Under the pieces are notes generated by a model, which saw only the letters and a list, made by a program, of their open reading frames with translations, was not told the origin of the DNA and made no database searches. Below are positions 10,933 to 22,832 of a stretch of 64,000 nucleotides of DNA, piece by piece. Source of the stretch: Aphelenchoides besseyi (taxonomy: Eukaryota; Nematoda; Chromadorea; Rhabditida; Aphelenchoididae); the NCBI GenBank assembly GCA_024699855.1, contig JAMPIQ010000001.1, positions 4,650,001-4,714,000 on the forward strand, given 5' to 3'. A program made the position numbers and the translations under genes. How positions within the stretch are numbered: position 1 is the first letter of the stretch; every line of letters begins with the position of its first letter.

Positions 10933-12990
10933 TTATCGTAATATCTCGACAAAACGTGTAGTTTGTTTGTTGGCTAAAACGGGATGTTTGACCCAAATAA
11001 CAAATTCAACGGGTGTTCCGAGGACGCCCCCACATGCTATTGCCCAATTTCCGCAACTACGAGTTAACTTAATTATAAAACGAAAGGTGTGAGCGAGGGT
11101 ATCAAAGGCCACTTCACACGCATAAAAAGTCAAATGTAAATGCCATGCATTATGTATGAATTTCTATTAAATATGAAACTCGAACGGACAGAATAATAAC
11201 TGAACTTAAGTCCAACGGTCACCTTCACGCAGCGGATTATCTTCTTTTCCAAAACCCGCGGTAAACTACCCGATCAAACTAAACACACGAACTGTCAGTT
11301 GCCGAGCAATGAGCATACAAAAACTGAAGGTGCAACTAAACGACTATTCTTGCAACTGTTAATCGTACGATTAAACTACATACTTTTTCGAAAGCGTACT
11401 TTTGAATTAAAGCAAATGGACTCCCATTAAGTAAACGTTTTATTATCTCAACAGTTACAGAGTGAAAAGAGTCACATTCGGTTAATTGACGATGTTCACG
11501 AAAGCGATTGTTCGGCAAACAAAATCGGTTTTTCGTGGGTGAACGTCAGAAACTCGTGTTTTCCGTTGCATCGTCCGATTCCACTGCATCCCGGTTTCGC
11601 CAAACGGTAGTTCGTTTATTGCGAATAAGATTGTTTGTATGAATGAGCTCGCTCTTGCGTGATGCGTGAAGAACTGTTTCGTTTACTGTAACACCGACAG
11701 AGCTCGTTCCATCAACCAATTTTTGAACGGTTTTAAGGTCGTCCGAATAAGCGTAGATCGCCGAGGGTTTCGGACATTTTTTACGAAATCAATCACTTCA
11801 TCCAAATCCTTCAAAGACAACGCGACTAGAATTGGACCAAAACAACTAAAATGATTTGTTCAACAAACGTTTTTAGTTCGACTACTTCGTCTTGCATCAA
11901 ACCATCGTTGAAGGTGCAATGAATGACGCGAGGAGCGACGAATAGAGTGGAACGACCATTTGAATCAAACGATTTGTGCACGATTTACCCTTTGGTTTAT
12001 GCAATAAGCCATTCAAACGACTGTAACAACGTTAATCGAGAGACCACTTATTCGAAAAGCATCTGATTGATTATACGACCAAACGATGGAGATTTTGAGC
12101 ATTTGCGGTAAAGTTCTTTTCGATGTGTTTCTTCATTACATTTGCCAGTTCTTCTTTTCGTTTTCTTCCAAACAAAATCAAATAGCCGGTCATTAAGCAG
12201 AGCTGTCCAGCATTCAGAAATTTTTCGAAAACCAAACTGTCGGCCACTTTCTCTAAATCAGCATCCAGCGAGACGATACTCGGGCTAACATTTTTTAATG
12301 GACATTGAACGGCAATAAGCGTACTTCTTGCCTCTTAACTCAAAAAGTCACGGGTACCAAATTCTTCGCAGTTGCAGACATGACGAGTTTTCCAACTCGT
12401 GTAATTTCTTTGTAGAACAAATGATTCCACGGCAAATTTGTTAACGCCTGAGAAACGACAGCCTCTCCTTGAACACACGCGAAATACTCCTGAGTACCAT
12501 GAACTTAACAACGTTAATGAGGCTACTGAACAAACCGGTTCGAATGTTTTGCTGATCAGGTCGTAGAATAATGTGAACGGACAACCTTGACGGTTCACAA
12601 CGACCGTACAACCTGCTGCTAATGTCAAATTGTCGGATTAAGAGCAAAGTCGATTGCAAGTTAAAGGCACCAATTACGAGTACTGTATCGACTGGTTGAT
12701 TCAATTTTTGGAGAACCTAATGCGGAGATTGGAAGCTAAATATAGAAATTAGTCGATCAACTGTTTAACTCTACACCTTTGTTGCTTTCGGTCATTCATC
12801 AAGGTGTTCCAACACGTAATTAAGACCACTCATCACGTTTGCTATTTCAACGCCCATAGCCATTTCCGGTGAGCGTCGCGTAGAAGTGATTGGTTGTCAA
12901 CGAACATCGATTTGACTATCTGAAATTGTTTTCTACCTAAATCAATTGAACGCGTTAGTTCAGTGTGAAAAAACGCACATTGTTTGTCGA
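10933..12990 (-). pseudogene. Decayed class-3 (fatty) aldehyde dehydrogenase
   Basis: Reading the minus strand from about 12990 downward, pieces of an ALDH3-type enzyme appear in the right order but in shifting frames. They are GRKQFQIVKSMFVDNQSLLRDA, then EMAMGVEIANVMSGLNYVLEHLDE followed by TGA where the family has W, then NQPVDTVLVIGAFNLQS and AAGCTVVVN. Next come NHLFYKEITRVGKLVMSATAKNLVPVTF (frameshift before ELRGK), DADLEKVADSLVFEKFLNAGQLC (the nucleophile Cys region), FVAPRVI...GLMQDEVV, FGPILVALSLKDLDEVIDF and VNETVLH. A possible C-terminal piece, VAFDTLAHTF, lies at 11070-11125. At least two nonsense changes and three frameshifts are visible. Family members oxidise fatty aldehydes at the ER. 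This copy cannot encode an enzyme. Confidence 0.82.
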
Positions 12991-13661
12991 ACATCTAAAC
13001 ATTGCCATGAAACTAAATGCACTAAACGATAACTGACGTCTTGCAACTGAGTTTTAATCTCCAAAAACACAAAAAGTTGATCAATTTAAGTCCATGACGT
13101 GAAGTTTTCTGCGAACCAAACGACTAGTCGCAACTACCGAGAAACCTATTCGATTGGAACGTTGAAGTGCACATCATACTCCGATTAACGAAACTTCAGT
13201 TTTTGAACTCAATTAATGAAAACAATTTGTTTTTATTTAGTGCCTTGATGCGTAGTGTTAATCAGATTTAAAATGTTCGAAACGTTAACGTTTTGTGAGT
13301 TAATTCAATGCTAAAAATTCGATTAGAAGACCAATCGAATCATTACACGATCGACATCAAATCACATAATCGTCTGTTGGTATCTTGAACTGAATGACAT
13401 AGCCCAAAGAGCGGTTTACGGTCTTCGATTTCAAAAATCGGTAGCTAATTAAAAATTTGTTTTTATTTCTTGAAATTGTCTCAAATGTAAAAGACAGGTG
13501 TCGGACGGCACAACAGTCAGCAGGTTTTTAGGCTAATTTCGAAAATTTGTACTCAGAACAAAACTTAACATCATTTGAATCAATCGAATTAAAACTCATA
13601 GACTCGATTACCTCTCGACATTTCCTACTTGTTCGATTGCGTTCAGTTACTTGTCGTCAAA
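12991..13661. other. Intergenic, upstream of the receptor cluster
   Basis: AT-rich sequence of about 670 bp with no recognised feature. Short open frames near 13547 belong to the 5' flank of the first receptor gene in the wrong frame. Confidence 0.4.
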
Positions 13662-14834
13662 ATGAACCTTCGAGATCCCTTCGAAATGGGGATGCTAACT
13701 ATAGCAATAATCACCTTCCTTCTTCAACTTCTAGTCTTATACTTGATCGTTGCCATTTCACCAAAAACGATGGTTTGTATCTTTTAGTGTCCTTCTTTAT
13801 CATTTTCTCTTTTAGCACGATTATCGATTTTACTTGATTGTCGCAACGGTAAGTTACGTTTCATTGGCAAATGTGTTATTTTTATTAGACCATTGAAATC
13901 CTGTACTCTTTAAATTACAGTATGATGTTGCTCCTAAAAGTAAGTCGAACTGAGTAAAAAGTAAAACCTGTAAATCAAGCCGCCAGAGATCTATCCGGGC
14001 CTTGGAATCTATTGCAAAGGATTGGCTGCGTATTTGGGCCAAACTGCTGTCAACATCTTCGCCAGTTCCCATTACTTTTTATGTGGATTTATGGTCGGTA
14101 GTCAGCACGTTTGTATGATATATCGGTTTCTGGCTATTCATCCCGACAGAAACCTACGACAAGTGTTCATGACTTCCAAATGGAAGTGTAGATCATACGC
14201 TTTCGTCTTCTTCTGCAGTTTACTGCTGGGAATTGGACTTTATTTCGGAATTGCTGACCCGACCGAGTACGCGGAGATCATCAGCACATGGACGGGAATG
14301 CAACAAACGATCGATTACACGGAAGTTCGAATTCTTCTACGCAACAACCGGCCATATTTGTCACGTTTCTTTTACATTACCGGACTTCTGATTGTCATAA
14401 GTGAAGTCGTTCATCTCACAGTTGTCATTTCCATTTTGTGGATTCTAAAGAGAAAATCTGCTTCTTATTCTCGTCGATCGTTGAAAATGCATCGTGATTT
14501 GACTGTTGTCTTGATGTTACAAGTGAGTTTCGGATTGAAGAAAAGTTTAAACGTTTTTTAGCTTCTTATTCCTGCATTTATGCTTATTTTACCTTGTATC
14601 TTGTTTCTATTTAAAATGCAAACAAAGACAAGCGATAACAGAATAATATCCGAGATTTGGACACTTGTCATAGCTTCACACATGTGGGTAATAAGTCTCA
14701 TTACGATTATCGCTGTTGGACCTTACCGTCGATACCTATCAAATCTGTTTTGGCGACTCATACGACCTTCTCGTTTGTTTCATCATCAACAGCGTAAGAT
14801 ACGCGTTAGCAATGGAGTGTCTCTGACTGCATGA
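13662..14834 (+). CDS. Serpentine chemoreceptor (Srh/Sri-like), cluster gene 1
   Basis: Five exons. The start MNLRDPFEMGMLTIAIITFLLQLLVLYLIVAISPKTM leads into TM1. Seven hydrophobic segments follow, with QHVCMIYRFLAIHP after TM3 standing where class-A-like receptors have DRY, and TSDNRIISE before TM7. The C-terminus is ...KIRVSNGVSLTA, different from its four sisters. Start and exon phases were set by alignment to cluster genes 2-5. Nematode serpentine receptors of the Str superfamily usually act in sensory neurons for odorants or pheromones; the exact subfamily (srh, sri or another) is my inference from the TM1 pattern (S-P-x-x-M) and the P-rich TM6. The gene appears intact. AATAAA at about 14896. 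Confidence 0.8.
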
Positions 14835-15286
14835 CAGACACAACAGTGAGAGTTAAACTCCTTCAACAGATTAGTCATTTGTTTGGTTTATAGATAAATA
14901 AAGATTCTATTTGTCGATTTTGTTACCAGCACAGAAGACTGCATTCGATGAACAAGATTTGATAAGGAAGTGCAATTGATTAACGAGATTTAATTCCGGA
15001 TTGTCAGTGTAAACGTAAGTGTCATCTAATTCACCTGTCACATGATTGACGTGTTTGGGCGTGTTCAAAAATAATATTGAGTCGAAGATTGACTCTCGTA
15101 TCCGAACATAACACAAAGACATTTACATAAAATTTAGAGTTTCAATCTATTCCCGATTTGTACACATAAAAAGATGTTTTTTAATGAAAATTGAGACTAC
15201 AAAATTGAGTTTAAATAAAGATTGGCGCCTACAATCAAACCTACTTGTTTTTTAATTTGATGTCTGATTTCTTCCCGTCGAACACA
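14835..15286. other. Intergenic between receptor genes 1 and 2
   Basis: Contains the polyadenylation signal of gene 1 near 14896. A minus-strand frame at 14907-15122 has no family features. Nothing else supported. Confidence 0.4.
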
Positions 15287-16415
15287 ATGAACATCGATTA
15301 CTACAAGATCGGAATGTTCGGAAGCACGACGTTGACTCTGTTGCTTCAATTCGCTGCCCTCTATTTGATTGTCTTTGTGTCTCCACGAACAATGAGATCG
15401 TATATTCGCTATCTAGTCATCTGCACGGTTAGCTGAACAAACGTAAACTCATCTTCAATCATAACGATTAAAGGTCGTAGAAATGTTGTTCACCATCACA
15501 TATGGATTGTTGCTTTGTTACAGTCCTCCACAAACACATCCGGGTACCTTCGAAAAGAGTGTGTATTATTTGAAAGTTTTTTTAGGTCTTGGCCTCTACG
15601 TGCTCGGTATTTCGAAATATTTTGGAACTAAATTCGTCAATTTTTGCGTAAGTTCAATCATCAAACAAATTAGAAGAACGAATATTCAGGCGGCGTCTTT
15701 GTACGCTTTAGGAGCTATGGAATTATTGTCACAAGACATATGTTTGTTGTATAGATTATGTGCCGTTCACCCCAATCGAGAGCTTCGTGCACGTTTCTCG
15801 AGTATCCGTTGGACGGTAATAAACTACGGAATAGCCGTCGGTTTTAGTTTACTGGTTGGAATTGGACTATATGTGACTATAGCCAATCAAAACGAATACG
15901 AAGTCATCATCCAATCGTGGACTTCAACCCTTCAAACGACCATAGACTTGAGCGTAACACGAGTTCTATTGCGAAACAATACACCCTACTATTGGTTCTT
16001 TCAACATGCAATGGGCGTCTTCATTGTTCTTTCTCATGTCGCCTATTTCGTTCTAATTGTTCGTATTCTGTTGTATTTACGTTCAGCGACAATCTCGAAG
16101 CGAGCGATTACGTTGAATCGTCAGTTGACAGTTTTGCTCGGCGCGCAAATTTGTGTTCCGTTGATTCTCTTCGTTCTACCGTACATTGTGATGTTATTTC
16201 AAATGCAAACCAAACCAACGGACAATCGACAGTTCGTTCAAATTGCAATGTTCTTTTTTTCCTTCCACAACGCCATAAATGCCCTACTGACCATCTTCTT
16301 CGTGGGTCCGTTTAGAACTGCAGTTTTGAACGGAATTCGTCGTTTGGTTTACGGAAAACACTCGTTTGTTGTCTACAACCTTAGAACTCGTTCCAGTTTC
16401 TCGGTTACGGTTTAA
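15287..16415 (+). CDS. Serpentine chemoreceptor, cluster gene 2
   Basis: Begins MNIDYYKIGMFGSTTLTLLLQFAALYLIVFVSPRTMRSYIRYL. An in-frame ATG at 15260 could extend it by nine residues; alignment with its sisters favours 15287. The long open stretch from 15483 hides two introns that happen to stay in frame (15544-15583 and 15651-15690). Removing them gives YSPPQTHPGLGLYVLGISKYFG...FCAASLYALGAMELL, which aligns with the sister genes. QDICLLYRLCAVHPNREL follows TM3. The C-terminus NLRTRSSFSVTV is shared with genes 3-5 (R-S/T-S-F-S-x-T/H). AATAAA at about 16420. Confidence 0.85.
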
Positions 16416-16956
16416 TTTAAATAAACGATTGGTTTTTGACTGCAGTGAACAAAGACATCTGTAATACTAAATAAGTTTAAGCCCTTGAATTAATGAATAA
16501 TAAAAACGAAGTTCAAAAGATTAGGTTCCGAATGAACATCATTGGATCGTGTCTTTTGATCAGAAGGTCAGGAGGAAGTTGAGAAGTGGCAGGTGTAATT
16601 GTGAACTTTTGTTGGCCTTAATATCAAACGGTTTCGTTGAGATTACAAAATCGCACTCGATCTCGGCTATTGCACCGGATCTTAACAGACGTCTTGAGTC
16701 TAGTCGTTCTGGAATATTTTATCTCTTAATTGTATTCGTTTGTCTTTCCCTTCCATTTGTAGTTTTTAATGAACTTGTTTACATTGGAAATGTGACAAAA
16801 CCTCCACAATTCTGACGCTTAAATACAATCGCTAAAGATATATATAGTCGATGATCGACAATATTGGATTGTTAGAAGGTACATGGCACTAAAATAAACG
16901 CTCTGTACTTTTAAGTCGGTGATTTCAATTCGACCATAAGGACTCTCGTTCATTTG
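16416..16956. other. Intergenic between receptor genes 2 and 3
   Basis: Polyadenylation signal for gene 2 near 16420 and AT-rich sequence. An 88-residue open frame at 16549-16815 starts at a non-ATG codon and has one hydrophobic run but no alignment with the receptors; I do not call it. Confidence 0.4.
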
Positions 16957-18079
16957 ATGGATCTAAAGGAACCGTATCAGATTGCAATGCTCACCATTAC
17001 AACACTCACGTTGTTGTTCCAGTTATTTGTTCTCTATTTGATTCTAAGAGTATCGCCAAAGACTATGCGATCTTACATTCCGTATTTGGCTGTATCGTGC
17101 ATTTGCGAAATTATATTCAGTTTTAATTATGGTGTTTTGGTCATGTTCGATGTAAGTCTCTTCGAGAATATTGAACACGACATTCTTTAAGGTCCCAGAA
17201 GTTTATCCTGGAGCAGGCTTATTAATCAACGGATACTCCAAGTATTTTGGTCAGAAATTTGTCAATTTCTGTGTAAGTTAAACTCCATTCAATGGTAATC
17301 AAGTGGCTTTAGGTTGCTGGCATTTATGCTTTGGGCTGTTCGATATTAATGTGCCAAAACGTGTGTTTAGTATTTCGCTACCTGTCAATCCGTTCGAGTC
17401 CAGAACTGAAGAATAAGTTCATAAAACTGCCCGTCACTTTGCTCATTTACACGTTTGTGTTTGGAATAAGCATAGCACTCGGAATCGCATCATTCTTTGC
17501 TATTGCTTCACCAGAGGTTATTGATAAAAGATGTAAAATAATTTCTGATGTTTACAGGAATATCAATCCATATTGAGCACGAAGAATCTGAACGTGTCCA
17601 TTGACTTGAACGCGACTCGTATTTTGGCTCGAACAAATCGTACGTATCTCCAATATTTCCAAGGAGCCACAGCTCTTCTCATTTTGTTGTCTGAAGTTTT
17701 ATACCTTATCATTGTTGTTTACATTCTTCAAGTACTGAAACAAAATTCCAGCTCCTTTTCAAAACGTTCCATTGTGCTTCAAAGACAATTGACCTTACTC
17801 TTAGCTGCTGAGCTCCTTGTTCCTTTGATTATGTTGATCTTACCGTATGCTGTGTCTTTGATTATGATGCGGTTTAAACCGACGGATAATCGCTCCTTAG
17901 TGCAATCTGGAATCCTGATATTTGCTTCTCAATCGCTTGTGAACGCTTTTCTTAGTATCGCGTTTGTTGGTCCCTACAGAGACTTCGTGTTAAATCCGTT
18001 TAGACGTCTTTATTACCGCAACCAACTATTCAAAATACAGCACATTGCAACACGTTCCAGTTTCTCAGTCACTACTTAA
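16957..18079 (+). CDS. Serpentine chemoreceptor, cluster gene 3
   Basis: Four exons. It starts MDLKEPYQIAMLTITTLTLLFQLFVLYLILRVSPKTMRSYIPYL and continues SCICEIIFSFNYGVLVMFD without the intron that genes 1, 2, 4 and 5 have at this point, an intron gain or loss inside the cluster. Next come VPEVYPGAGLLINGYSKYFGQKFVNFC, QNVCLVFRYLSIRSSPEL after TM3, a separate intron within ASPE/EYQS, and KPTDNRSLVQ before TM7. The end is HIATRSSFSVTT. No stop or frameshift was found. Confidence 0.85.
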
Positions 18080-18288
18080 TTCACTTTACGTGTAAACGCC
18101 CAATAAACTCTGTCTTTAAGGAATTGTGGGTATTAGTTTAACAGGTGAACTTCCGTCTTGTGTGATTAAAGGCTTCAAGGAAATGAGCGTGACAACTTGG
18201 TTCATTCGTATCCACTAAAACCTGTAGATACAAGCAATAGATTAGAGTTATGATTAACTTGTTTTTTTTGTAGTCGAGCGATTGCATC

Positions 18289-19443
18289 ATGGATATTGAA
18301 CAACCGTATCAACTTCTGTTTCTCATCTGCACACTTCTAACGTTGCTTACTCATTGTGGAGTTCTGTTTATCGTTGTGAAGAAATCACCGCCTTCCATGA
18401 AAGAATACGCACAGTTTCTAATAACACCAACGGTAAGAACTCGAATGTCAATCAAAATTCCTTTTGAAGTTATCAGAAATGATCTTTACGTTCTTATACG
18501 GATTTGTGATTATGCCCGAGGTTTGTCGATAACAAGAAACTCAAACAAACGCTTGTTTAGCCTCCAAGTTACTTTCCTGGATGTGGATACGAAATAAAAG
18601 GTGTTGTTAGTCAAGAATTTATACCATTCTCTGTAATTCCGATCGAATTTCGACTCATAAATTTGACATTATTTGCAGGTTTCAAGTGTTTTCTTTTCGG
18701 TCATGTTCACTTATTGCTCACAGTTTGCTTCGCTTCTCTACCGCTTCCTAGCCGTTCAAACGAATCGTCAGCTGAAAACGCAATTTGCCAAATGGAACGG
18801 AAGAATCTACACCTTCATTTTCATCGTTTGTTTGATTCCTACAATCGTGTTTTTCAATTGTGTTGCTCAACCGGAAGAGTTTCAAGACCTAATCGACGCA
18901 TTCAACCCAAATCATCCACCAGTAGATCTATCAGTTAAACGAACAATCATTCGCCACAACAACCGTTTGTTCCATGGACTTTTACTGTCGCTCGGCTTTT
19001 TCTTGTTTCTTTCCTACACACTGTTTATTGTTCTTGTCATTTCAATTCTCAAAACTATGAAACGAAATGCAAACAGATTTTCTCGTCGCACGTTTCTTCT
19101 CTCGAAACAACTTACCTATTGCCTTATTGCCCAGGTAACAGCAAGAAAAGATACGTGATCATGACCTTGATTTCAGCTAATCACACCACTGATTGTGCTC
19201 GTTGGTCCATTTTTTAGTTTGGTAGTTCAGATTCATACGAAACCCATGGACAATCGACTGCGTGTTCAAATCACGTCAATCGTATTTTGTGGACATTCTC
19301 TACTTTCTGCACTTGCTATCATCACGCTCATTCATCCATATCGTCACTTCGTTTTGAGTTTCGGTCAAAAACTAATGTGTAGTAGAAGAGTTTCCGGAAT
19401 CAAAATAATGAAAGCACGATCTACGTTCTCAACCACTGTATAA
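18289..19443 (+). CDS. Serpentine chemoreceptor, cluster gene 4
   Basis: Five exons. It starts MDIEQPYQLLFLICTLLTLLTHCGVLFIVVKKSPPSM. The first intron must use the acceptor TTTTGAAG at about 18469 (giving TLSEMIFTFLYGFVIMPE); the nearer TATCAG would place a stop in frame. PPSYFPGCGYEIKGVV, SLLYRFLAVQTNRQL, KPMDNRLRVQ and the tail KARSTFSTTV align with the sister genes. It is the most divergent of genes 2-5 but shows no break. Confidence 0.8.
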
Positions 19444-19919
19444 TGTTCTTCTTTGCGAATTACGAACATAAAATGAAATTAGTGTCATATAAACAGTTAT
19501 GAAACTTTTATCGCAATACGAATGTTATTCTCTAAGATATTAAACATTTAAAAGGTCCTGTAGTCTATATCCCAGCAGTTTCTAATCAAAAACCCGAGTT
19601 CATTTAGAATTCGTTCCGTGATGAACACGTCGATCTTGGTCGACTGGAATGTAAACCGGCTGTATACTCAATTAAGTGGATAGTGTTGTCTCAAGGATAA
19701 ACTTCTTGTTTAGAGCTTTTTTTGTATTCGACTGATTGTATTACAAAAACTGAGTTTTCGTTTGTATTTTTAAGATTTGTAGGTCATTAAAGAAGACTTT
19801 GGTTGTTGACTTCAATTCCGAATATCACGTGATCGTTTATTTTTGATTTCGAACACAAAATTCGTGTTTTGATTCTTCTCGATTACTCAGCCATTTAAAC
19901 TTGCTATTGTAGGTCAGCT
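19444..19919. other. Intergenic between receptor genes 4 and 5
   Basis: AT-rich, about 480 bp, without a coding or structural signal that I can support. Confidence 0.4.
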
Positions 19920-21045
19920 ATGAACTTAACTGATCCCTATCAATTTGCCATGTTTCTCATTGGTCTTGTTACTCTTTTGCTACAGTTGTTTGTTTTGTAT
20001 CTTGTTGTGCAGAAGTCTCCGAAGTCCATGGACCTCTATAAGAAATATCTATGTATTACTACGGTAAGCAGACTTTTTTTGTCATAACTAACATTTCTGT
20101 TTAGGTTCTTGAACTCCTATTCTCTGCAAACTATTCACTGGTTCTTTTGTACAGCTATCCACCTCAATATCCCGGATTGGGAATGTTTGTCAACGGAATT
20201 GCCAATTTTGCTGGTGAACAATGGGTACCATTTTTTGTATGATGTCAATGGCAAACAATCAGTTTACATCTTTTTAGGCGTCACTGAATTGGTTTCTTGG
20301 CGCTTCGATGTTGTTGAGTCAAGATGTCAATTTGGTGTTTCGATATTTATCTGTGCATCCAAATGAACAGCTGCGCAATACATTTGTTCGTTGGCCATGC
20401 ACTTTTATCGTGTATTCGTTTTTGTTTCTCTTAGCTTCGACTGTAAGCGTCGCCTATTACCACGCTATTGCTCCGGTCAACGAATACGAATCCATTATTC
20501 ACAACTGGTCCTCAACAACAACCAACCTGCCAATTGATTACACTGTAACTCGGGTACTATTGCGTACAAATCAACCGTATTTGTGGAGTTTCATACGAGC
20601 AATTGGATTTGCACTTATCACTTCTGAGATTGCGTATCTGTTTATTGTTCTTCTGATTCTTCGCATTTTAAAGCAACAAAACTCGTCCATGTCGCGCCGC
20701 TCGGTTTCTCTGCACCGTCAATTAACACTCTGTTTAGCAGCAAACATCATTGTGCCCTTCTGCGCATTCGTAATTCCTTTCATTTCCGTCTCAATTCAAG
20801 TCAACACAAAACCAACAGACAACCGATTCAGAGTTCAATTGTCCACCTTATGTTTTTCCGCCCACTCGGCAATCACCGCCCTTCTGACCATCTTCTTCAT
20901 ATCGCCGTATCGCCAATTTGTTGTCAGGAAATTGCGTCATTTTGCGTATCCAAAACATTTTAGTTCGCAAATTCAAACCGTTCAAACACAATTCAGCACT
21001 CTGTCCACTCGACAAGCTCGTGGAAGTTTCTCTGTTCACATCTAG
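19920..21045 (+). CDS. Serpentine chemoreceptor, cluster gene 5
   Basis: Three exons (first about 19920-20063). It starts MNLTDPYQFAMFLIGLVTLLLQLFVLYLVVQKSPKSM and follows a GTAG acceptor. Then VLELLFSANYSLVLLYSYPPQYPGLGMFVNG, QDVNLVFRYLSVHPNEQL after TM3, a Pro-containing TM6 and KPTDNRFRVQ before TM7 match genes 2-4. The tail is slightly longer and ends ARGSFSVHI. AATAAA at about 21066. The nearest sister by eye is gene 2. The gene looks functional. Confidence 0.86.
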
Positions 21046-21292
21046 CCTCCTTGTTATGCATATCGAATAAAAGTTTTCTTTTGCAAAAGTGCAGTTTCGA
21101 GCAAAAACTAACACTAAGGTCAATTTAACCAACAGCTGAAAACTTCCGACTATAATCGCAAAGGGTTTTGCTCAACAACTTCTTTGGTAAAGAGAACAAA
21201 GTTGGCACGAAGATTACTTTGAGTAATTTTATTTTTAGTGTACAAACATCGGCAGTAAAAATCAAAAAAAATACAAAGATTGAAAAAGGGGA

Positions 21293-22685
21293 TTATGTAC
21301 GTTGGACGGAAACATTACGTTCGCTTGGATAGTTGTTCTCCGCCGCAGGTTCGATGGCAACATCACCAGGTAATGAATTGTATGATTGCTCGTTCACTGG
21401 TTTTTGTTGGTTGGATTGAGCTTCATACGAGTTTTGTTCAGGCTTTCCATAGTTGCTCGGTTGGGTCTGTTCGTAACCATTCGATTGAGTTTGGCCGTAG
21501 TTGCTCGGTTGGCTTTGCTCGTAGCTGGAAGGTTGAGTTTCACCATAGCCTTGTTCAACACGTGGCTCTTGGGTCATTGGTTTTTGTTCGGGAACGGTTT
21601 CGTAAGCGGAGTTCTCAACAACAGCAACGGGTTGAACAACGTGCTCATAAGTTGGATGTTCGACAACAACTGGAGCTTCAGTGACTTCTGGCAACATTTC
21701 AGTGACTTCCATCTCTTCGACCATTGGGACCAAAGTTGTTCCACGAATGACTTGAGTTGCACGGCGTTCTTCGAAAGTCGGAACAATGCGAGTTACTGGA
21801 ATACGTTCGATGTATTCGCGGTGTTCTTCGGTCGGCTTCGAAATGTGCTTGGTTTTGATGATGCGCTTCTTTTGGATTGGATAGTTGTGAACCTCCTTGA
21901 TAACATGTTCAACCACACGTTCATTGACAACCGGAATGATAGTTGTGCCAACGATCACGACTTGAACATCTTCATTTACGACTTGTCCATCATAGTTTTG
22001 AGCAACTTCGGTGGCTGATGCAGACGTTTGTTGCGATTGTTCGAACGAACGATAGCGTTCGGCGACCGGTGGCAAAACGTATCCAGCAACTTGATGAGCA
22101 CATTGAACGGTCAACGGTTGGGCCAAACGGAAGTTGTCCATCGATTCACGAGACCAAGTGCTCTCCATTGTACAACCTTGTTTCGTAACTGCACGACCAT
22201 TTGCCAAGCTGCTGATCGGAGCGTAGACCTCGGTGTTTTGTCTAAACGAAAGCATTACTGACAGGTTTTCAGTTTTCTAATTACCCAAAGCGTCCATCAG
22301 AGTTGTCGAGAAGAGCGACGACCATCATCGGTTCACCAGTAGCTTGATCCGGCGCGCAAGCGATCGTTGCTTCACCGCATTGGCCATTGAGTCCGTAGTT
22401 GACGGTTGGAGTTGGACACGAGAGTTGAGAGTTGTGCCAGTGGTTGGAACACGTCGATTGAACGACGATCTCGTCACATTGAACACAGGCTGAAAATGAA
22501 AATTTGAGAACGATTCAAGCGCAATAGAACATACGATTGTTACGATGAAGTTGTTGATATTGACGGATATAATTCCTCTGCACATTTGCCGGAACATATT
22601 GCTGTTGCAAATGCGGCGGTGCACAACTCGAAACGGCATTAATCGAAGCAGCTACCAAAGCTGTAAGGAAGAGGTTCTTCACCAT
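21293..22685 (-). CDS. Secreted protein: Cys-rich (C6-like) domain plus Pro/Gln/Ser tail
   Basis: Three exons on the minus strand, start at 22685. It begins MVKNLFLTALVAASINAVSS (signal peptide), then a Gln-rich linker. A Cys-rich domain follows at about residues 52-165: CVQC, STC, LSC, GQC, IAC, QGC and VQC, with GRFG...W and a late V-x-C. This pattern resembles the nematode C6/DUF281-type extracellular domains, though I cannot fix which. After it comes a long low-complexity part. First, repeated V-rich blocks (VIVGTTIIPVVNERVV, VIRGTTLVPMVEEMEV) look like an internal duplication; then four tandem repeats of about 10 residues with the core P-S-N/S-Y-G/E-Q-T/S-Q. It is probably a cuticle or extracellular-matrix component. 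The + strand open frame of 210 codons here is its antisense shadow. Confidence 0.82.
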
Positions 22686-22832
22686 CGTGAATTGCGGAGG
22701 AGAAAAGCGAACAGAGCGGATTCAGTGATCGAACTCAACTGATGGTTTGCTTGTATTTGGCTCCGCTTATAAACGATTTTTCTGACTCAAACAACAACAT
22801 CGAAAGCCGCTTCTTATGATTGCGTCGGCACA

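Noticed and set aside
10933..12990. Functional ALDH with small introns explaining the stops
   Set aside because: Frames change inside conserved blocks (for example between VTF and ELRGK) where no GT-AG pair can restore them.
21386..22018. 210-codon + strand open frame rich in Leu, Phe and Asn
   Set aside because: It is the antisense of the long Pro/Gln/Val-rich exon of the secreted Cys-rich protein; composition mirrors that gene and no domain is present.
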